A stretch of 64,000 nucleotides of DNA from Debaryomyces hansenii CBS767 (GCF_000006445.2 NC_006048.2:682001-746000); one strand, 5' to 3'. Shown: positions 1 through 10,638, counted from the stretch's first letter. Translations and numbers: made by a program. The notes: generated from the sequence alone by a model not told the origin.

Positions 1-1
1 C

Positions 2-721
2 GAGTGGAACGACCCTGAGTTGTTACAGAAAAATGAACAGGAATTCATGAAGGATCCATTCAAGACGGTTTTTATTTCCAGATTGGACTATTTGTTGACA
101 GAGTTGGACATATCAAAGAACTTTAGTAAGTATGGTGTCATTGAATCCATAACTATTGTAAGAGACAAGAAACTGGGTAAATCACGGGGCTATGGGTTTG
201 TAGTTTTTGAACGAGACGAGGACGCCAAAGGTTGCATTAAGGAATTAGCCCCCACCGGGTTGAAAATCCCCGTCGAAAATAAACCTTTCACTAGAACTAT
301 ACTCGTGGATATGGAAAGAGGTAGACTAGTAAGAAACTGGAAACCTAGAAGGTTAGGTGGAGGATTAGGGGGAAGACATTATACGAGACCAAGTCCTACT
401 CTCTCCAATAATGCCTCAGCAGCAGCATCAGGTAGAAGATTGCATCTATCAAGCAATCCATACCAAAGCACCCCGCTGCAACCATCACACCTGTCTACAA
501 GGTATGCTCCTAGGCCTAGCGCCCCTCGACCTATGGTTGAGAATAGACAGCCACGTCCAGCCGCGTATGGTTCTTACAATAGTCTGGTTGAAAACAACGA
601 ATCGGTTCGTGACAAATATGCTAAGTATTCGAGCAACAACGATTCAAACTCCTCTAGTTATCGCTCGCCTAGAACATCGGGCCAAAATAGGTCCATTAGA
701 AGCATTCGACAACGAGAATGA
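2..721 (+). CDS. SNP1: U1 snRNP 70 kDa protein (U1-70K/Snp1), 5' truncated
   Basis: This is the RNA-binding core protein of the U1 snRNP, which binds stem-loop I of U1 snRNA during 5' splice-site recognition. The reading frame is open from the window edge, so the N-terminus is missing; 239 residues are visible. The first codons read EWNDPELLQKN, which matches the pre-RRM segment of the family. An RRM follows, with RNP2 (TVFISRL) and RNP1 (KSRGYGFVVF), then the U1-70K signature VDMERGRLVRNWKPRRLGGGLGG just after the RRM. The C-terminal tail is rich in Arg, Ser, Pro and Asn, as in yeast Snp1, and lacks the long RS/RE domain of animal U1-70K. The TTG at 20 is an internal leucine codon, not a start. 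YRB2 begins 163 bp downstream on the same strand. Confidence 0.93.
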   Translation, partial: EWNDPELLQKNEQEFMKDPFKTVFISRLDYLLTELDISKNFSKYGVIESITIVRDKKLGKSRGYGFVVFERDEDAKGCIKELAPTGLKIPVENKPFTRTILVDMERGRLVRNWKPRRLGGGLGGRHYTRPSPTLSNNASAAASGRRLHLSSNPYQSTPLQPSHLSTRYAPRPSAPRPMVENRQPRPAAYGSYNSLVENNESVRDKYAKYSSNNDSNSSSYRSPRTSGQNRSIRSIRQRE

Positions 722-884
722 TCTTCCTATGGCATCAAATAATTCTTGTATAATAGTAAAATCATAATACGCACTAACCTGTAAATTTTGTAAAAGACAC
801 AATTCTCGATTCTATATGAGCTATTATTTATTTGCTATACTGAAGAACATTTAACTCTAATAAGTACTGAAGTATAGAATAAAG

Positions 885-2258
885 ATGTCAAATGATACCT
901 CTAACAAGAGAAAGTTAGAGGAAGAAGATCTCAGCGACAACAAAAAAGTGAGACAGGAAAGTCCCGATTCTGTAGTTGACGATTTGAATTATTTGAAAGA
1001 GAGCATCAAGCAAGAAATATTCAAGACGTTTGAAGACAGGTTTAATAGGTTAGAGAATGAAATCATACAATTGAAATCTACTTCTAAAGATGATTCTGGT
1101 ACTTTATCTGAAAGGACTGCGAACGAGGGATCTGTCGATACGCCTCCTGATGAAGCCAGTCTTAAAGTTTCCTCAGGTGTACCTAAATTGCATCCTTTGA
1201 ATCCTACAGTTGGTGAATTGCCCAAATCGAATTCAAATCCATTTAATGAAATTAAGGGTTTCAAATCGATGGAGAGTAATGAAAAATCTACCGACCCCAA
1301 ACCATCTAAACATACTTTTGGGGGAAGCTCATTCAAAATCAATACGCCCATGAATTCATTTGTGTCGAATGCCAATCCAGCCGATACTCCTACTGCTCCA
1401 AATACTGCTCAATCATCTCCTCAACATGTTTTTGGTGCCACAAGTTCATTTGGAAGCGCTTCTGCTTTTGACGTCGCAAAAAGCAAGAAGAATGTTTTCG
1501 AAGCTTTACCATCAAAGACTACAAACGAGATTTCAAAATCTCCTAGTGCTGAAATTTCCAAGAGCAATTCGTCATCAGTGACATCTTCTTTTGGCTCTGG
1601 TACATTTGGAGGCAACACAAAATTTAACAACGCATTTCAGAATTCTTTGAAGAAGAAATCATTTTTAGATGATAAAGCAAATAAGGATGGTAAAACTGAA
1701 GAAACAGCTGACACGGGAAACACCGCCAAAGAAAAGACTCCGACTACACAACAATATAAGCAGGTTGATTTGACTCCAGTTGGAGAAATCAGAACTGGAG
1801 AAGAGAATGAAAAATCCCATTTCACATCCACAGCTAAAATATTCGAATTAAATTTAACTAAAATTTCCGACGGATGGAAAGAAAGAGGTTTAGGTAGGTT
1901 GCATTTGAATCAATCCCTTGATGACCCACAAAAAGTGAGATTGGTCATGAGATCTCAAGGATTGCTCAGAGTTGTCTTGAACATGAAAGTGACTTCCGAT
2001 ACTAAGTTGATCAAAGGTTTAGAAGCAAGCTTATCTCCAGGAAAATTTGTTAGATGGAATTCTATTAATGATCAAGGAGCGCCCGTGCAATATTTGCTTA
2101 AATTTCCTAACCAAACCATTAGAGACGAGTTGATTGAAAAAGTTGAGAATTTGAAAGAGACTTTTGAAACAGAATCAATGTCAAAGGGTACTGAATCTAG
2201 TTCCGGTGTAGAATCGAAGGAAACAAAACCAAATGCTACAGGTGTGAAATGGTTATAG
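885..2258 (+). CDS. YRB2: Ran-binding nuclear transport factor, Yrb2-like
   Basis: A 457-residue protein of the Yrb2/RanBP3 type, a nuclear RanGTP-binding cofactor for Crm1-dependent export. The N-terminus carries a basic bipartite-like NLS (KRKLEEE...KKVRQE) and a short predicted coiled coil around residues 30-65. The middle (about 100-260) is Ser/Asn/Thr-rich with scattered FG motifs (TFGGSSF, VFGATSSFGS, SFGSGTFGG), typical of Yrb2 and Nup2. A RanBP1-type domain occupies about residues 312-430, with the diagnostic WKERGLGRLHLN and the RLVMRSQGLLRVVLN strands. It is longer than S. cerevisiae Yrb2 (about 327 residues) because of the FG/Ser-rich linker. Nup2 also has FG repeats and a RanBD but is much larger, so Yrb2 is preferred. 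The ATG lies in an A-rich context. Confidence 0.9.
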   Translation: MSNDTSNKRKLEEEDLSDNKKVRQESPDSVVDDLNYLKESIKQEIFKTFEDRFNRLENEIIQLKSTSKDDSGTLSERTANEGSVDTPPDEASLKVSSGVPKLHPLNPTVGELPKSNSNPFNEIKGFKSMESNEKSTDPKPSKHTFGGSSFKINTPMNSFVSNANPADTPTAPNTAQSSPQHVFGATSSFGSASAFDVAKSKKNVFEALPSKTTNEISKSPSAEISKSNSSSVTSSFGSGTFGGNTKFNNAFQNSLKKKSFLDDKANKDGKTEETADTGNTAKEKTPTTQQYKQVDLTPVGEIRTGEENEKSHFTSTAKIFELNLTKISDGWKERGLGRLHLNQSLDDPQKVRLVMRSQGLLRVVLNMKVTSDTKLIKGLEASLSPGKFVRWNSINDQGAPVQYLLKFPNQTIRDELIEKVENLKETFETESMSKGTESSSGVESKETKPNATGVKWL

Positions 2259-2324
2259 GAACTATTATATATATGTAAAATATAAAATATATTGTATAAC
2301 AATTCGTGATACTTAAATGTACAA

Positions 2325-3143
2325 TCAATTTTTGATGAATGCGATGCTGCAAATAGTAGACCCTTTGACACCACCGAATTGGAAGCTAGGATAATCTATT
2401 TTATTCCATACTGACAAGCTATTAGTCTTATCTTGGGTTATAATTTTTATTAATTCTGATTCAGTAAAATTGCAAGAAGTTATCAACAAAACTGAATTTT
2501 GATGCATCAATTGCGATACCTGAGACGCATAGACATCCATACCGATTTTATCACCTAATTCTGAAATGGGGTCTTGGTTGAGTGCTATGGCATCTAGTGT
2601 GCCCTTGTCTAATAGAATATCAAACTGAGATGTGTTAGCAGACAAAAATTTATTTTCCTTGGTTAATAAATCCACCTGTTCGAATTGAAATGCAGCCTGA
2701 GGATATTTTTGTTTAGCTATTTTAGTAGCAAATTCTACCGAATCAGGAGAGTAGTCAATTCCCATAAAATCAAACTTTATTTGATCTTGGTAATCACATT
2801 CTTCTAGGATGTCCTCGTGCAATTGAAATAATAGGTGACCATTACCGGTTCCTAAGTCGACTATTTTGATATTTTCTTGTTTTCCAAACGGTAATTCTTC
2901 CCCATTTATTTTATCAATAAGGAATTGTATCATCTTCAGTTCTGCATCTGAATCATCAAACCAACACTCTCCGGTATCCTCCTCATTATCTTGGAAGTTT
3001 GCTATCTCCTTCTTGTAAAAACTATTCCAGCTAAATAAAATGTTAGTATTTTGCAACGGAATAAGCAGAAACAAAAAAAAAACTTTAACGTACTATTCTT
3101 TCGTTCCTAATTTGGAAGAGTTTAACCTTATTTCATTTGACAT
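2325..3143 (-). CDS. EFM4: eEF1A lysine methyltransferase Efm4/See1 (two exons)
   Basis: A seven-beta-strand SAM-dependent methyltransferase of the Efm4 family, which methylates a lysine of elongation factor eEF1A in the cytosol. The unspliced frame gives a nonsensical N-terminus. Splicing exon 1 (3143-3094) to exon 2 (3030-2325) through a 63-nt intron gives a 251-residue protein beginning MSNEIRLNSSKLGTKEYWNS, which restores the conserved family start (KLGTKEYW-N-FY). Other family marks are GECWFDDSDAE at about residues 35-45, motif I VDLGTGNGHLLF, the acidic post-I region DFMGIDYSP and the motif IV-like DILLDKGTLDAIAL. It is divergently transcribed from MSI1 with 175 bp between start codons. 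S. cerevisiae EFM4 has no intron as far as I recall, so this is a lineage feature. Confidence 0.92.
3031..3093 (-). other. EFM4: Spliceosomal intron in EFM4
   Basis: The intron is 63 nt. On the minus strand the 5' splice site is GTACGT, the branch site is a perfect TACTAAC, and the 3' splice site TTTAG lies 11 nt after it. It interrupts a Tyr codon (TA|C), and splicing joins GTKE-Y-WNSFY in frame. A long T-run lies between the 5' splice site and the branch site. Confidence 0.93.
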
Positions 3144-3318
3144 GGCGTTTATTTGACGTTCTTTGGTATCTTTAATTTGTGGTTTGATCGCAAGCTCTTC
3201 ACCTCGACAAAATTAATGTTTGAGAAATTATGTAACCTTTCCATCAAACGCGTTAAACCGTTATAGAAATATTGGATTATACGAAAGAATATCACTAGCT
3301 CAAGGTAGTTTTTGAATA

Positions 3319-4737
3319 ATGAACGGTGAAGAACTTGTCCTTAACGACACAGTGGAGAATTCTGACGTTTCAAATGTTGATATGCAATCTGATAAACCCG
3401 ACGATGTAACAGTAGTTGAACATTCGCCAATTGATCAACAAACAGAAGTCAACTACAGAATTTGGAAAAAGAATGCCCCATTTCTCTATGACTATATAAC
3501 AACCCATTCCTTGTTATGGCCAAGTTTGACAGTACAATTTTTTCCAGATTTAGAGAAGCCTTTATCTAAGGACGCTATGTTGGATCCATTCCAAGACTTC
3601 AAAAAGGCTGATTCAAATGGTTCTAAATCAGAGAATGAAGCGTCCATGCAAAGAATTTTACTTGGTACATTTACTCTTGGCCAATCGACAGACAGTATTT
3701 CAATTCTTCAGTTGCCATATTATACTAATTTAAATAAAAATCTCACCATAGATAAACTAGACTATAATCACGAAAAAGAAGAATTTGAATTAACAAAGAT
3801 AGCAAAGAAGAAAATCAATGTTCTACAGAAGATAAATCATTGGGGTGACGTTAATAAACTGAGATATATGCCCCAAAACCCTGACGTCATTGCAAGTTCT
3901 AATAATTTGGGTAACCTAGTGATTTATGACAGAACCAAGCATGCTAGTTTTAAGAATAGTTTGATAGGCGAAGATACGGAAATAAACAAGCCTCAGTTGC
4001 ATTTAATTAATGAATGGAACCCGTCTGATGCTGATATATTTGCCATTGATTGGAACAAACAAAAAGAAGGCGTGATAATATCAGCGAATATGGAAGGTAA
4101 TATTAACTTATACGATATTAAAAGTAAATTTACCTCCAAGGATGTGCAGACCATAAATGAATCACAACATTTTGGTAATTCAAATATTGCTATAAACGAT
4201 ATAGAATGGATACCGAACCATGACTCCATTCTCACCTACGTTGATGATCAGGGAAGTATTAAATTACTTGATGTAAGATTACCAGAACATCAACTGTTAG
4301 TTCTTCAGCACCAAAAATCAAACAAAGGAATTAACAGTGTGAGTGTTAATCCAGGGAACCAAGCATGTTTAGCTACAGGAGATATTGATGGTATGATAGA
4401 TGTTTGGGATATTAGATCGTTTGGTTCAGGTAATGCAAACAGTGTATATAATATTAAAAAACAACATGAAGGATCCATTACACAATTGAAATGGCATCCA
4501 AAATATCATAATATTTTAGCATCTTCATCTAGTGATAAGCTGGTTAAGATATTTGATTTAAATACAATTGAAGAGGAGGAAGGGCTCATTTTTACTCATG
4601 CTGGACATATGTTAGGCGTAAATGATTTAGATTGGTCTTTGCATGACGATTGGATGATGGCAAGTGTTGCAGATGATAATTCTTTACATGTTTGGAAACC
4701 TTCGAGTCAAATAGTCAAGCAATACAAATCCATATAG
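3319..4737 (+). CDS. MSI1: WD40 histone chaperone Msi1 (CAF-1 p48-like subunit)
   Basis: A 472-residue WD40 protein of the RbAp46/48 family, most like Msi1/Cac3, the small subunit of chromatin assembly factor 1 that binds histone H4. The N-terminal histone-binding helix is clear: NYRIWKKNAPFLYDYITTH, then LLWPSLTVQFFPDLE. Later hallmarks are RYMPQNPDVIAS, YDRTKHASF, the WD repeats near LATGDIDGMIDVWDIR, QLKWHPKYHNILASSSSDK and FTHAGHMLGVNDLDWS, ending in ADDNSLHVWKP. The family paralogue is Hat2. FFPDLE and the PQNPD/DRTKH wording fit Msi1 better, but Hat2 is not formally excluded. It runs convergently towards ATP4, with 119 bp between the stop codons. Confidence 0.87.
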   Translation: MNGEELVLNDTVENSDVSNVDMQSDKPDDVTVVEHSPIDQQTEVNYRIWKKNAPFLYDYITTHSLLWPSLTVQFFPDLEKPLSKDAMLDPFQDFKKADSNGSKSENEASMQRILLGTFTLGQSTDSISILQLPYYTNLNKNLTIDKLDYNHEKEEFELTKIAKKKINVLQKINHWGDVNKLRYMPQNPDVIASSNNLGNLVIYDRTKHASFKNSLIGEDTEINKPQLHLINEWNPSDADIFAIDWNKQKEGVIISANMEGNINLYDIKSKFTSKDVQTINESQHFGNSNIAINDIEWIPNHDSILTYVDDQGSIKLLDVRLPEHQLLVLQHQKSNKGINSVSVNPGNQACLATGDIDGMIDVWDIRSFGSGNANSVYNIKKQHEGSITQLKWHPKYHNILASSSSDKLVKIFDLNTIEEEEGLIFTHAGHMLGVNDLDWSLHDDWMMASVADDNSLHVWKPSSQIVKQYKSI

Positions 4738-4856
4738 GCGTAGGCCATCTCTACATGTAATATATTTAATAGTCTTTTTTATATTCTAATTCATGACAAA
4801 CATTTAAGAAAAAACTAAATTTAATTCATGTGTTTCATATATAATATATATTAAAT

Positions 4857-5928
4857 TTAAGCTTTAGCGAATAATTTTTCAACTTCAGCAACTGATTCGG
4901 CCAAAATCTTATCTTGGAATTTAGGGTTTTCAACTTCCTTGTTGACCTTTTCTAAGACAGACTTGATCAATTGTTCTTGTTCTAATTGTCTTTGTTGTTG
5001 TTCGTATCTAACCCATGAATCTAAAGTAGACTTGGCTTCTTGGGAAACAGCAAGCTTTTGCTTTAATTCAAAAGATTCGGCTTCTAATTGAGCGGTTTCC
5101 TTAGAAATAGCAAATAATTGCTTGGTAGTTTCGACAACATCTTTTAATTGAGATACTGAGTCAATTCTTTCCTTGACTGCAGTGACATGCTTGGTACGGG
5201 ATGTGTTTAATAAATCGTTAACCTTCTTGATTTCACCATCGGCCCATTCAGTGTATAATGGAGCAACGAACTTGGCAGCTAATGCAGCGAAAGCAGTGAA
5301 AGTAACGACCAAGATAGTTTCTTCGTGAATGACAAGTATTTCGTTAGAAATACCGTAGATTGCAGCGGCAGCTGAGGTAGCTAAGAAACCAGTCTTGGAT
5401 AAGTAGTTGTTACCTGGCATAGCATCAACAATAGAGTTGGCCTTTTGCTTTGGCTCAACTGGGGTAGACATATAACGTAAACCAATTCTAGAAATTGTTA
5501 GTATATACGAACAAAACTTCGTTTTCATCTCGATCGGATATTCATCGTGAAGGTCATCAATTCCGTTCATTCTACTCTTATAATTAACAGTTTCTCATCT
5601 TGACTACAATGTATCCTGTTTCCATTCTGATTGAACTTCCTTGTATGTATTCATTATCCTTGATTATTCAGGCATTAATAAGACCAGTTCCCTAATTTAT
5701 CTTCTTACTCAAACACATTCAGTACCACTATCCAGTTTAATATATTCATCACAATTGAATTCTAAATCCCCAATTTCTTATATATTTCTTCTTCACTTTA
5801 CACCAGATGAAAATACTCGGATGAAAATCTTATTCAAAAAAACATTCAACATACGGAGCTGGACGAATAGCCATTCTAAGAGCTGGACGAGCAGCAGCTT
5901 TCGTAGCAATTCTGTTAATCATAGACAT
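4857..5928 (-). CDS. ATP4: Mitochondrial F1Fo ATP synthase subunit b (two exons)
   Basis: This is subunit b of the ATP synthase peripheral stalk, in the mitochondrial inner membrane. Exon 1 (5928-5855, 74 nt) encodes an Arg/Ala-rich presequence beginning MSMINRIATKAAARPALRM. A 367-nt intron is removed and exon 2 (5487-4857) continues with PIGLRYMSTPVEPKQKANS. The spliced product is 234 residues, close to the 244 of S. cerevisiae Atp4. Landmarks are KANSIVDAMPGNNYLSKTG, two hydrophobic segments at about residues 50-105, then the long amphipathic stalk helix with KHVTAVKERIDSVSQL and LDSWVRYEQQQRQLEQ. Reading straight through the intron would start at an ATG at 5570 and lose the presequence, so the spliced model is preferred. 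Confidence 0.94.
5488..5854 (-). other. ATP4: Spliceosomal intron in ATP4
   Basis: The intron is 367 nt, by far the longest of the five found here. The minus-strand 5' splice site is GTATGT, the branch site TACTAAC, and the 3' splice site TTCTAG lies 9 nt after it. It splits a Pro codon (CC|A). It holds a possible box C/D arrangement on the sense strand (GTGATGA complementing 5746-5752, CTGA complementing 5719-5722 and 5668-5671), but I see no convincing terminal stem, so no RNA gene is called. Confidence 0.93.
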
Positions 5929-6186
5929 TATTGAATATATTTCCTATAAAAGCTGTACAAGAAAACAGTTCCGTGATATCAGAACTCTTTTTCACTATAG
6001 ACTATTTTCAAGACGGACGAGGATCGGGTTGAAAAATCAAATTTGATTGGCGCATTTGTAGACTTCCTAATTCGGAATCAAATGTTATACTTCGCGTTTT
6101 GCGATTCTACAGGCCCCAGTAATTCTATTCCTCAAGGCTTTTTACCTTCAATCATTGATTGACATTCTCTGCATCTAGAAACCAGT

Positions 6187-6702
6187 CTAGTGTATGGAAT
6201 TTTGATACTTGGTTTGTAATATCCTATTTATTGCTTGATTTGTCTTCGTATCTGCTTTGTTGAAATAGTACGCTAGGTCCGCTTTCAAATCCTTGCTATG
6301 GTACGCCGACTCATGCTTCTCCAATGGAGATCCTTCATCCTGCCCACTAGAGGCCTCGTCGGCCTTATGTCTGATACCTTGTAGTATATCGCGCTGTATT
6401 TGTGATGCTAATACCTCAACCGTCTCATTATTCGAAAGCGCTAATGTTGGAGGATTCTTGATTCCCGAAACTGCATCTCTTGTTTCTAAATCAAAATTAC
6501 GAGACCTTATAGAGCTGTTATTTGTATCGTGTATAATGTCTTCATTAGTTGAATTGACTGGTGTAGCGCCGTTAGTATTTTGATCAAGAATTGATTGCGT
6601 TTGCACGTCACCAGTAGACTCTTTTTCGAGTTTTCTGTCCTCCCTTAACTTGGATAGACGTGACTTCCTACTATTTGCCTGTTCATTCAACGAAAGCAGC
6701 AT
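6187..6702 (-). CDS. cwf18/CCDC12-like spliceosome-associated protein
   Basis: A 171-residue hydrophilic protein. The ends match the cwf18 (CCDC12) family of Prp19/NTC-associated spliceosome proteins. The N-terminus is a basic helix (NSRKSRLSKLREDRK), like the R-R-RL-LR start of the family. The C-terminus has DLKADLAYYFNKADTKTNQA followed by INRILQTK, matching the family's W/DLK-D--K-L-KLE--T--AI--LI pattern. The central 90 residues are low in complexity (N, S, T, D). S. cerevisiae has no clear orthologue. The second codon is CTG, which would be Ser in the CTG clade. It is divergent from MER3 with about 180 bp between starts. The family assignment rests on short motifs and is moderate. Confidence 0.68.
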   Translation of the reverse strand: MLLSLNEQANSRKSRLSKLREDRKLEKESTGDVQTQSILDQNTNGATPVNSTNEDIIHDTNNSSIRSRNFDLETRDAVSGIKNPPTLALSNNETVEVLASQIQRDILQGIRHKADEASSGQDEGSPLEKHESAYHSKDLKADLAYYFNKADTKTNQAINRILQTKYQNSIH

Positions 6703-6884
6703 TATCTATGGTGTTGTATGATTGATACAGAACAAAAGAATTCCTAAGTACTACAGATTTAGTTTTCATATTGGGCATCGGACACTACCCTCTTGCAACC
6801 AAAATATTTCTAAATACCTTGCCAGCGGCTAACAGTATATTATAAAGTCATAATATCAAGCGCCAATTGAACAAAATAATTCTG

Positions 6885-9800
6885 ATGGGGTCTATAATCA
6901 GAATAAATGGCCTAGACATATCTGAGGAAGAAGAAAGAGAATGTGCTGGAGGTAAATATTACCCTTGAAATCAACTTTAGATTCAACATGCATTACTAAC
7001 TGGCTTCAGAGAAGGTTAGTTTACCAAATAGTAAAGTGCACGATTTAAGGCAATCACAAGCGGATAGCTATATTATAGGAGATTCAAGTTCGGTTTCGAG
7101 TAAAGATGGAGGAATATCCACACCCACGCCGTTATGTTCACGCCGTTTTCCAGGAAAGGTGAGAAGGACCAATAAAGTTTTCATGCCTTTTACACCTCCC
7201 AGATTTATGCTGAATACAGGAAACTCAGGTATTCAAGAATTCGCTTTGGGTTTAAGTACACCATTATCTGGTATTAATCTGAATAACAGTGCATTATCTG
7301 GTTCTCGGTGTCATACGTACCGATCGGGTACCTTAGGAATAGGGAGAATTCGAGAACCAGTCTTCAATTTTGATACGAGTCATATTTTTGGTGATCATTA
7401 CAGTCTCAATTGCCCACCAGTTCGTAGAAAACCTTCGATTCCAATTAGATCGGTTAAAAGATTCGACTTAAGAAAACAGGCCGATAAAGGAATTAACTTC
7501 TCTGATTTTTCCTCCTCTTCTGAAGGGAATGAAACTTTGGATGTTTCTCAGAAAAGCACATTAATGTCTACAAATCAGCCCGTACTATCGACGTCTATAT
7601 TGCCAGAGAAATACCGGTCAATATTTAGTTTCAGCCATTTTAACAAAATGCAATCAGAGTCATTCGAAACTATCTATAATTCAGATCATAACTGCGTAAT
7701 AAATGCCCCAACGGGTTCGGGGAAGACTGTATTGTTTGAATTGGCAATGCTCAGGTTATTCTATTTCTCCAATACGAATAATAAAGTTCTTTATTTGGCG
7801 CCTAGTAAAGCCTTATGTGCCGAAAAGTATAATGATTGGGTTGGTAAATTTTCTTTCTTAAGCATTACTATTGGTGTTTTGACCAGTGAAACATCATTAG
7901 AAGAAGCAGAAGATGTTAAAAGGTCCAATATAATTATCTCAACACCTGAAAAATTAGACCTATTAACAAGAAGGTTATCTAACTATGATAAATTATTAAA
8001 TGACGTAAAATTAATCGTGATAGATGAAATACATATTTTGAAAGATACCAGGGGGTCTACATTGGAGGTCGTAACAACTAGAATTAACAAAATGTGCAGT
8101 AAAGTTAGAATTATCGGAGCATCGGCATCGGCCCCGAATTTATATGATATGTCAATTTGGTTGAGAAAGAAAGATGATTTGAATCCAGCTATAACTTTAA
8201 ATTTTGATGATACTTATAGGTCTGTTCAACTAGATAAAATAGTTCTAGGTTATGCCTCCCAAAAGGATAAAGATTTTCACTTTGATCAATTTCTTCATTC
8301 AAAATTAGTTGGAGTCATAAGACATTATGGGAAAAACAAACCAACGTTGATATTTTGTCCTACAAGAAATAGCTGTATAGAAACGGCCAAATATTTGAAT
8401 GATAATTTTGATCGCAATCTATGCTCCCAAAATTCTCGGATTCAGTTTGACGAAAAAGAGTTGTTGGTATACGCAGCTCATGGAATTGCATTCCATCACG
8501 CTGGATTGTCTTCTGATGATCGAAAGAAAATTGAATTATTATTTATTGAAGGAAAATTGAATATTTTGTGCTCCACATCAACCCTATCTCTGGGTGTTAA
8601 TTTGCCAACCTATTTGGTAATTATAAAAGGAACAAAGCGCTGGTATAGTGGTTCTTTTCACGAATATAAAGAAACGGATGTTTTGCAAATGATTGGGCGG
8701 GCCGGACGACCGCAATTTGAAACCAGGGGCAAGGCAGTTATCATGACTACTGAAAATCAAAAAGACAAATATCAGAGACTCTTGAAGGGTATACTTAAAG
8801 ATGGCTCGGAAAAGATAGAAAGTTGTTTACATTTGAATTTGGCTCAGCATTTGGTGGCAGAGATATCACTAGGTACCATAGGAAGTATAGACGACACGTT
8901 ACAGTGGTTAAAATCAACTTTTTTCTTCATTCGTTTCACTTCCAACCCTTCGTATTATAAAGAAATATCATCCTTTCATGCACTGGAACCCAATAAGAGG
9001 TTACATCATTTTTGCCAAAAATACTTGGACAGCTTAGTAAATGAAAGGATTGTTTCTCCTATATCCAGTGGTGGTTTCCGGTGCACAGAATATGGAGACG
9101 TGATGACGAAATACTATATACTATATCCTACTATGAGGAATATAATTCGGAGCAAAGCTGGAAATACATTATTAGATGTATTGACCATTTTCTCTCGCTC
9201 CTCAGAGTTTTCGGAATTTAGTATAAAGTATAACGAAAAGAAGCTATATAAGGCTATTAATCTGTCACCTTATATCAGATTCCCTTTACATTCCACAGAA
9301 TTTCAAGATAGTGACAAAGTGATGTTGTTATTGCAGTATGAACTATGTGGATTGGATTTCCCGAATAGTCCAGAATTAATGAAATTATATTATTCTTTTG
9401 AAGGAGACAAGTGCTATGTTTTCAAGCAAGCAAGTAGAATAATACGTTGTATGATTGATGTTTTTAGATACAAGAAAGATTGTGTATCACTACTTAATAC
9501 CTTAAGGTTTTCGAGGTGTGTTGCAGGTAGATGTTGGGAAAATTCCGTGACTGAACTTAAACAATTAGATGGAATTGATGAAGAATGTATCAAAAAACTT
9601 CGAAAGAACAACATAAGCGGATTTGCAGAAGCTAAATATTTAAGTCAACTGCAATTAGAATATTTTCTAGGTATAGAACCTGGTACTGGCAAAAATATTG
9701 CTCAGAGTCTTCAGTCTCTTCCGAAGTTCAAGATTAATGCAACATTAGCGTCTAACAAAGTACGCACGGATCTCGAAACACTAGAAATAAGCTTGATTGT

Positions 9801-10638
9801 TTCAATTGGTATAGATAATATGGAGAGGGGTAATTCGAAAATAAAGCATAACTTCATTAATACTATTATTGGTCTTTCTACTGGTGAGCTTTTAGACTTC
9901 AGGAGAATTGCAATATTGGAGTTGGTTGAGGGTAACATAAATTCGTTCCGATTAACAGCTAATGTGACAGATCGCCAACAAAAGATTCATTGCCATATTC
10001 TCTCAGAAGACATGGTTAACATCGATGCAAGATATGTTCTTTCTCTTGATATAATAGAAGAATGGAAATTCGATAATCTAATGAATCAAAAATCGAGATA
10101 TGAGTCTGAATATAATTCGACCACCATTAAAGAAATTGATAATGTTCTAACTCAATACCTGAAGTCTGATTCGGAATCTGATTTAGATAGCGAGGATTTA
10201 ATTTTAGATCCTGTTAAAAGTATTCGTTCTACCGTTGAAGTATCAAAAGAGAAATGTAACTTGAGAGACAAGCCTTATCGATTGAACGCTATTCGCAAAC
10301 TAAGATTAGACGGAAATTACGAGTGTAATCATCTTTGTAAAGATAAAACCAAATGTCGCCATTTCTGCTGCAGAGACGGTATTCCAAAAGTAAAGAAACA
10401 GCGAAATACTAATAAGCATGTTGAAATAGAATCCAATAATTGCGATTCAAGATTAACAGCATCATGTTCATCCTTTGACATTTCCCAAATAGCAAGATCA
10501 CAAACGAGTCGTCCAAATGGTCCCAGTTTCCAATCTCAAGACTACTTATCCCTGCCAAATCACAAGAGAAAGAAGATAAGACTTGGTCAGAGAGTAGGCA
10601 TATTCAACCTGAACAACGGTGGATTGTTTGATTATTAG
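6885..10638 (+). CDS. MER3: Meiotic DNA helicase Mer3/Hfm1 (two exons)
   Basis: A Ski2-like superfamily 2 helicase that promotes crossover formation in meiosis as a ZMM-group protein. Exon 1 is 6885-6951 and exon 2 is 7010-10638; the 58-nt intron joins G|AG in frame to give 1231 residues starting MGSIIRINGLDISEEEE. Without splicing, exon 2 has no upstream ATG. Motifs: Q-like FNKMQSESFETI, Walker A APTGSGKT near residue 255, DEIH near 360, SAS-type GASASAPN, and motif VI QMIGRAGRP near 583. Winged-helix and Sec63-like regions follow, the latter with helix-hairpin-helix-type LDGIDEECIKKLRKNNISG. A Cys/His-rich C-terminal zinc finger has C-x3-C-x5-C-x-H-x2-CC spacing near residue 1128, as in Mer3. 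Brr2 and Slh1 are tandem helicases twice this size and are excluded. Confidence 0.93.
6952..7009 (+). other. MER3: Spliceosomal intron in MER3 with unusual 5' splice site
   Basis: The intron is 58 nt. The 5' splice site is GTAAAT, deviating from GTATGT/GTAAGT. The branch site TACTAAC is at 6994-7000 and the 3' splice site CAG at 7007-7009. Retention would place an in-frame TGA a few codons after exon 1 (GGT AAA TAT TAC CCT TGA). S. cerevisiae MER3 also carries an intron, spliced with help from the meiotic factor Mer1. Confidence 0.9.
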
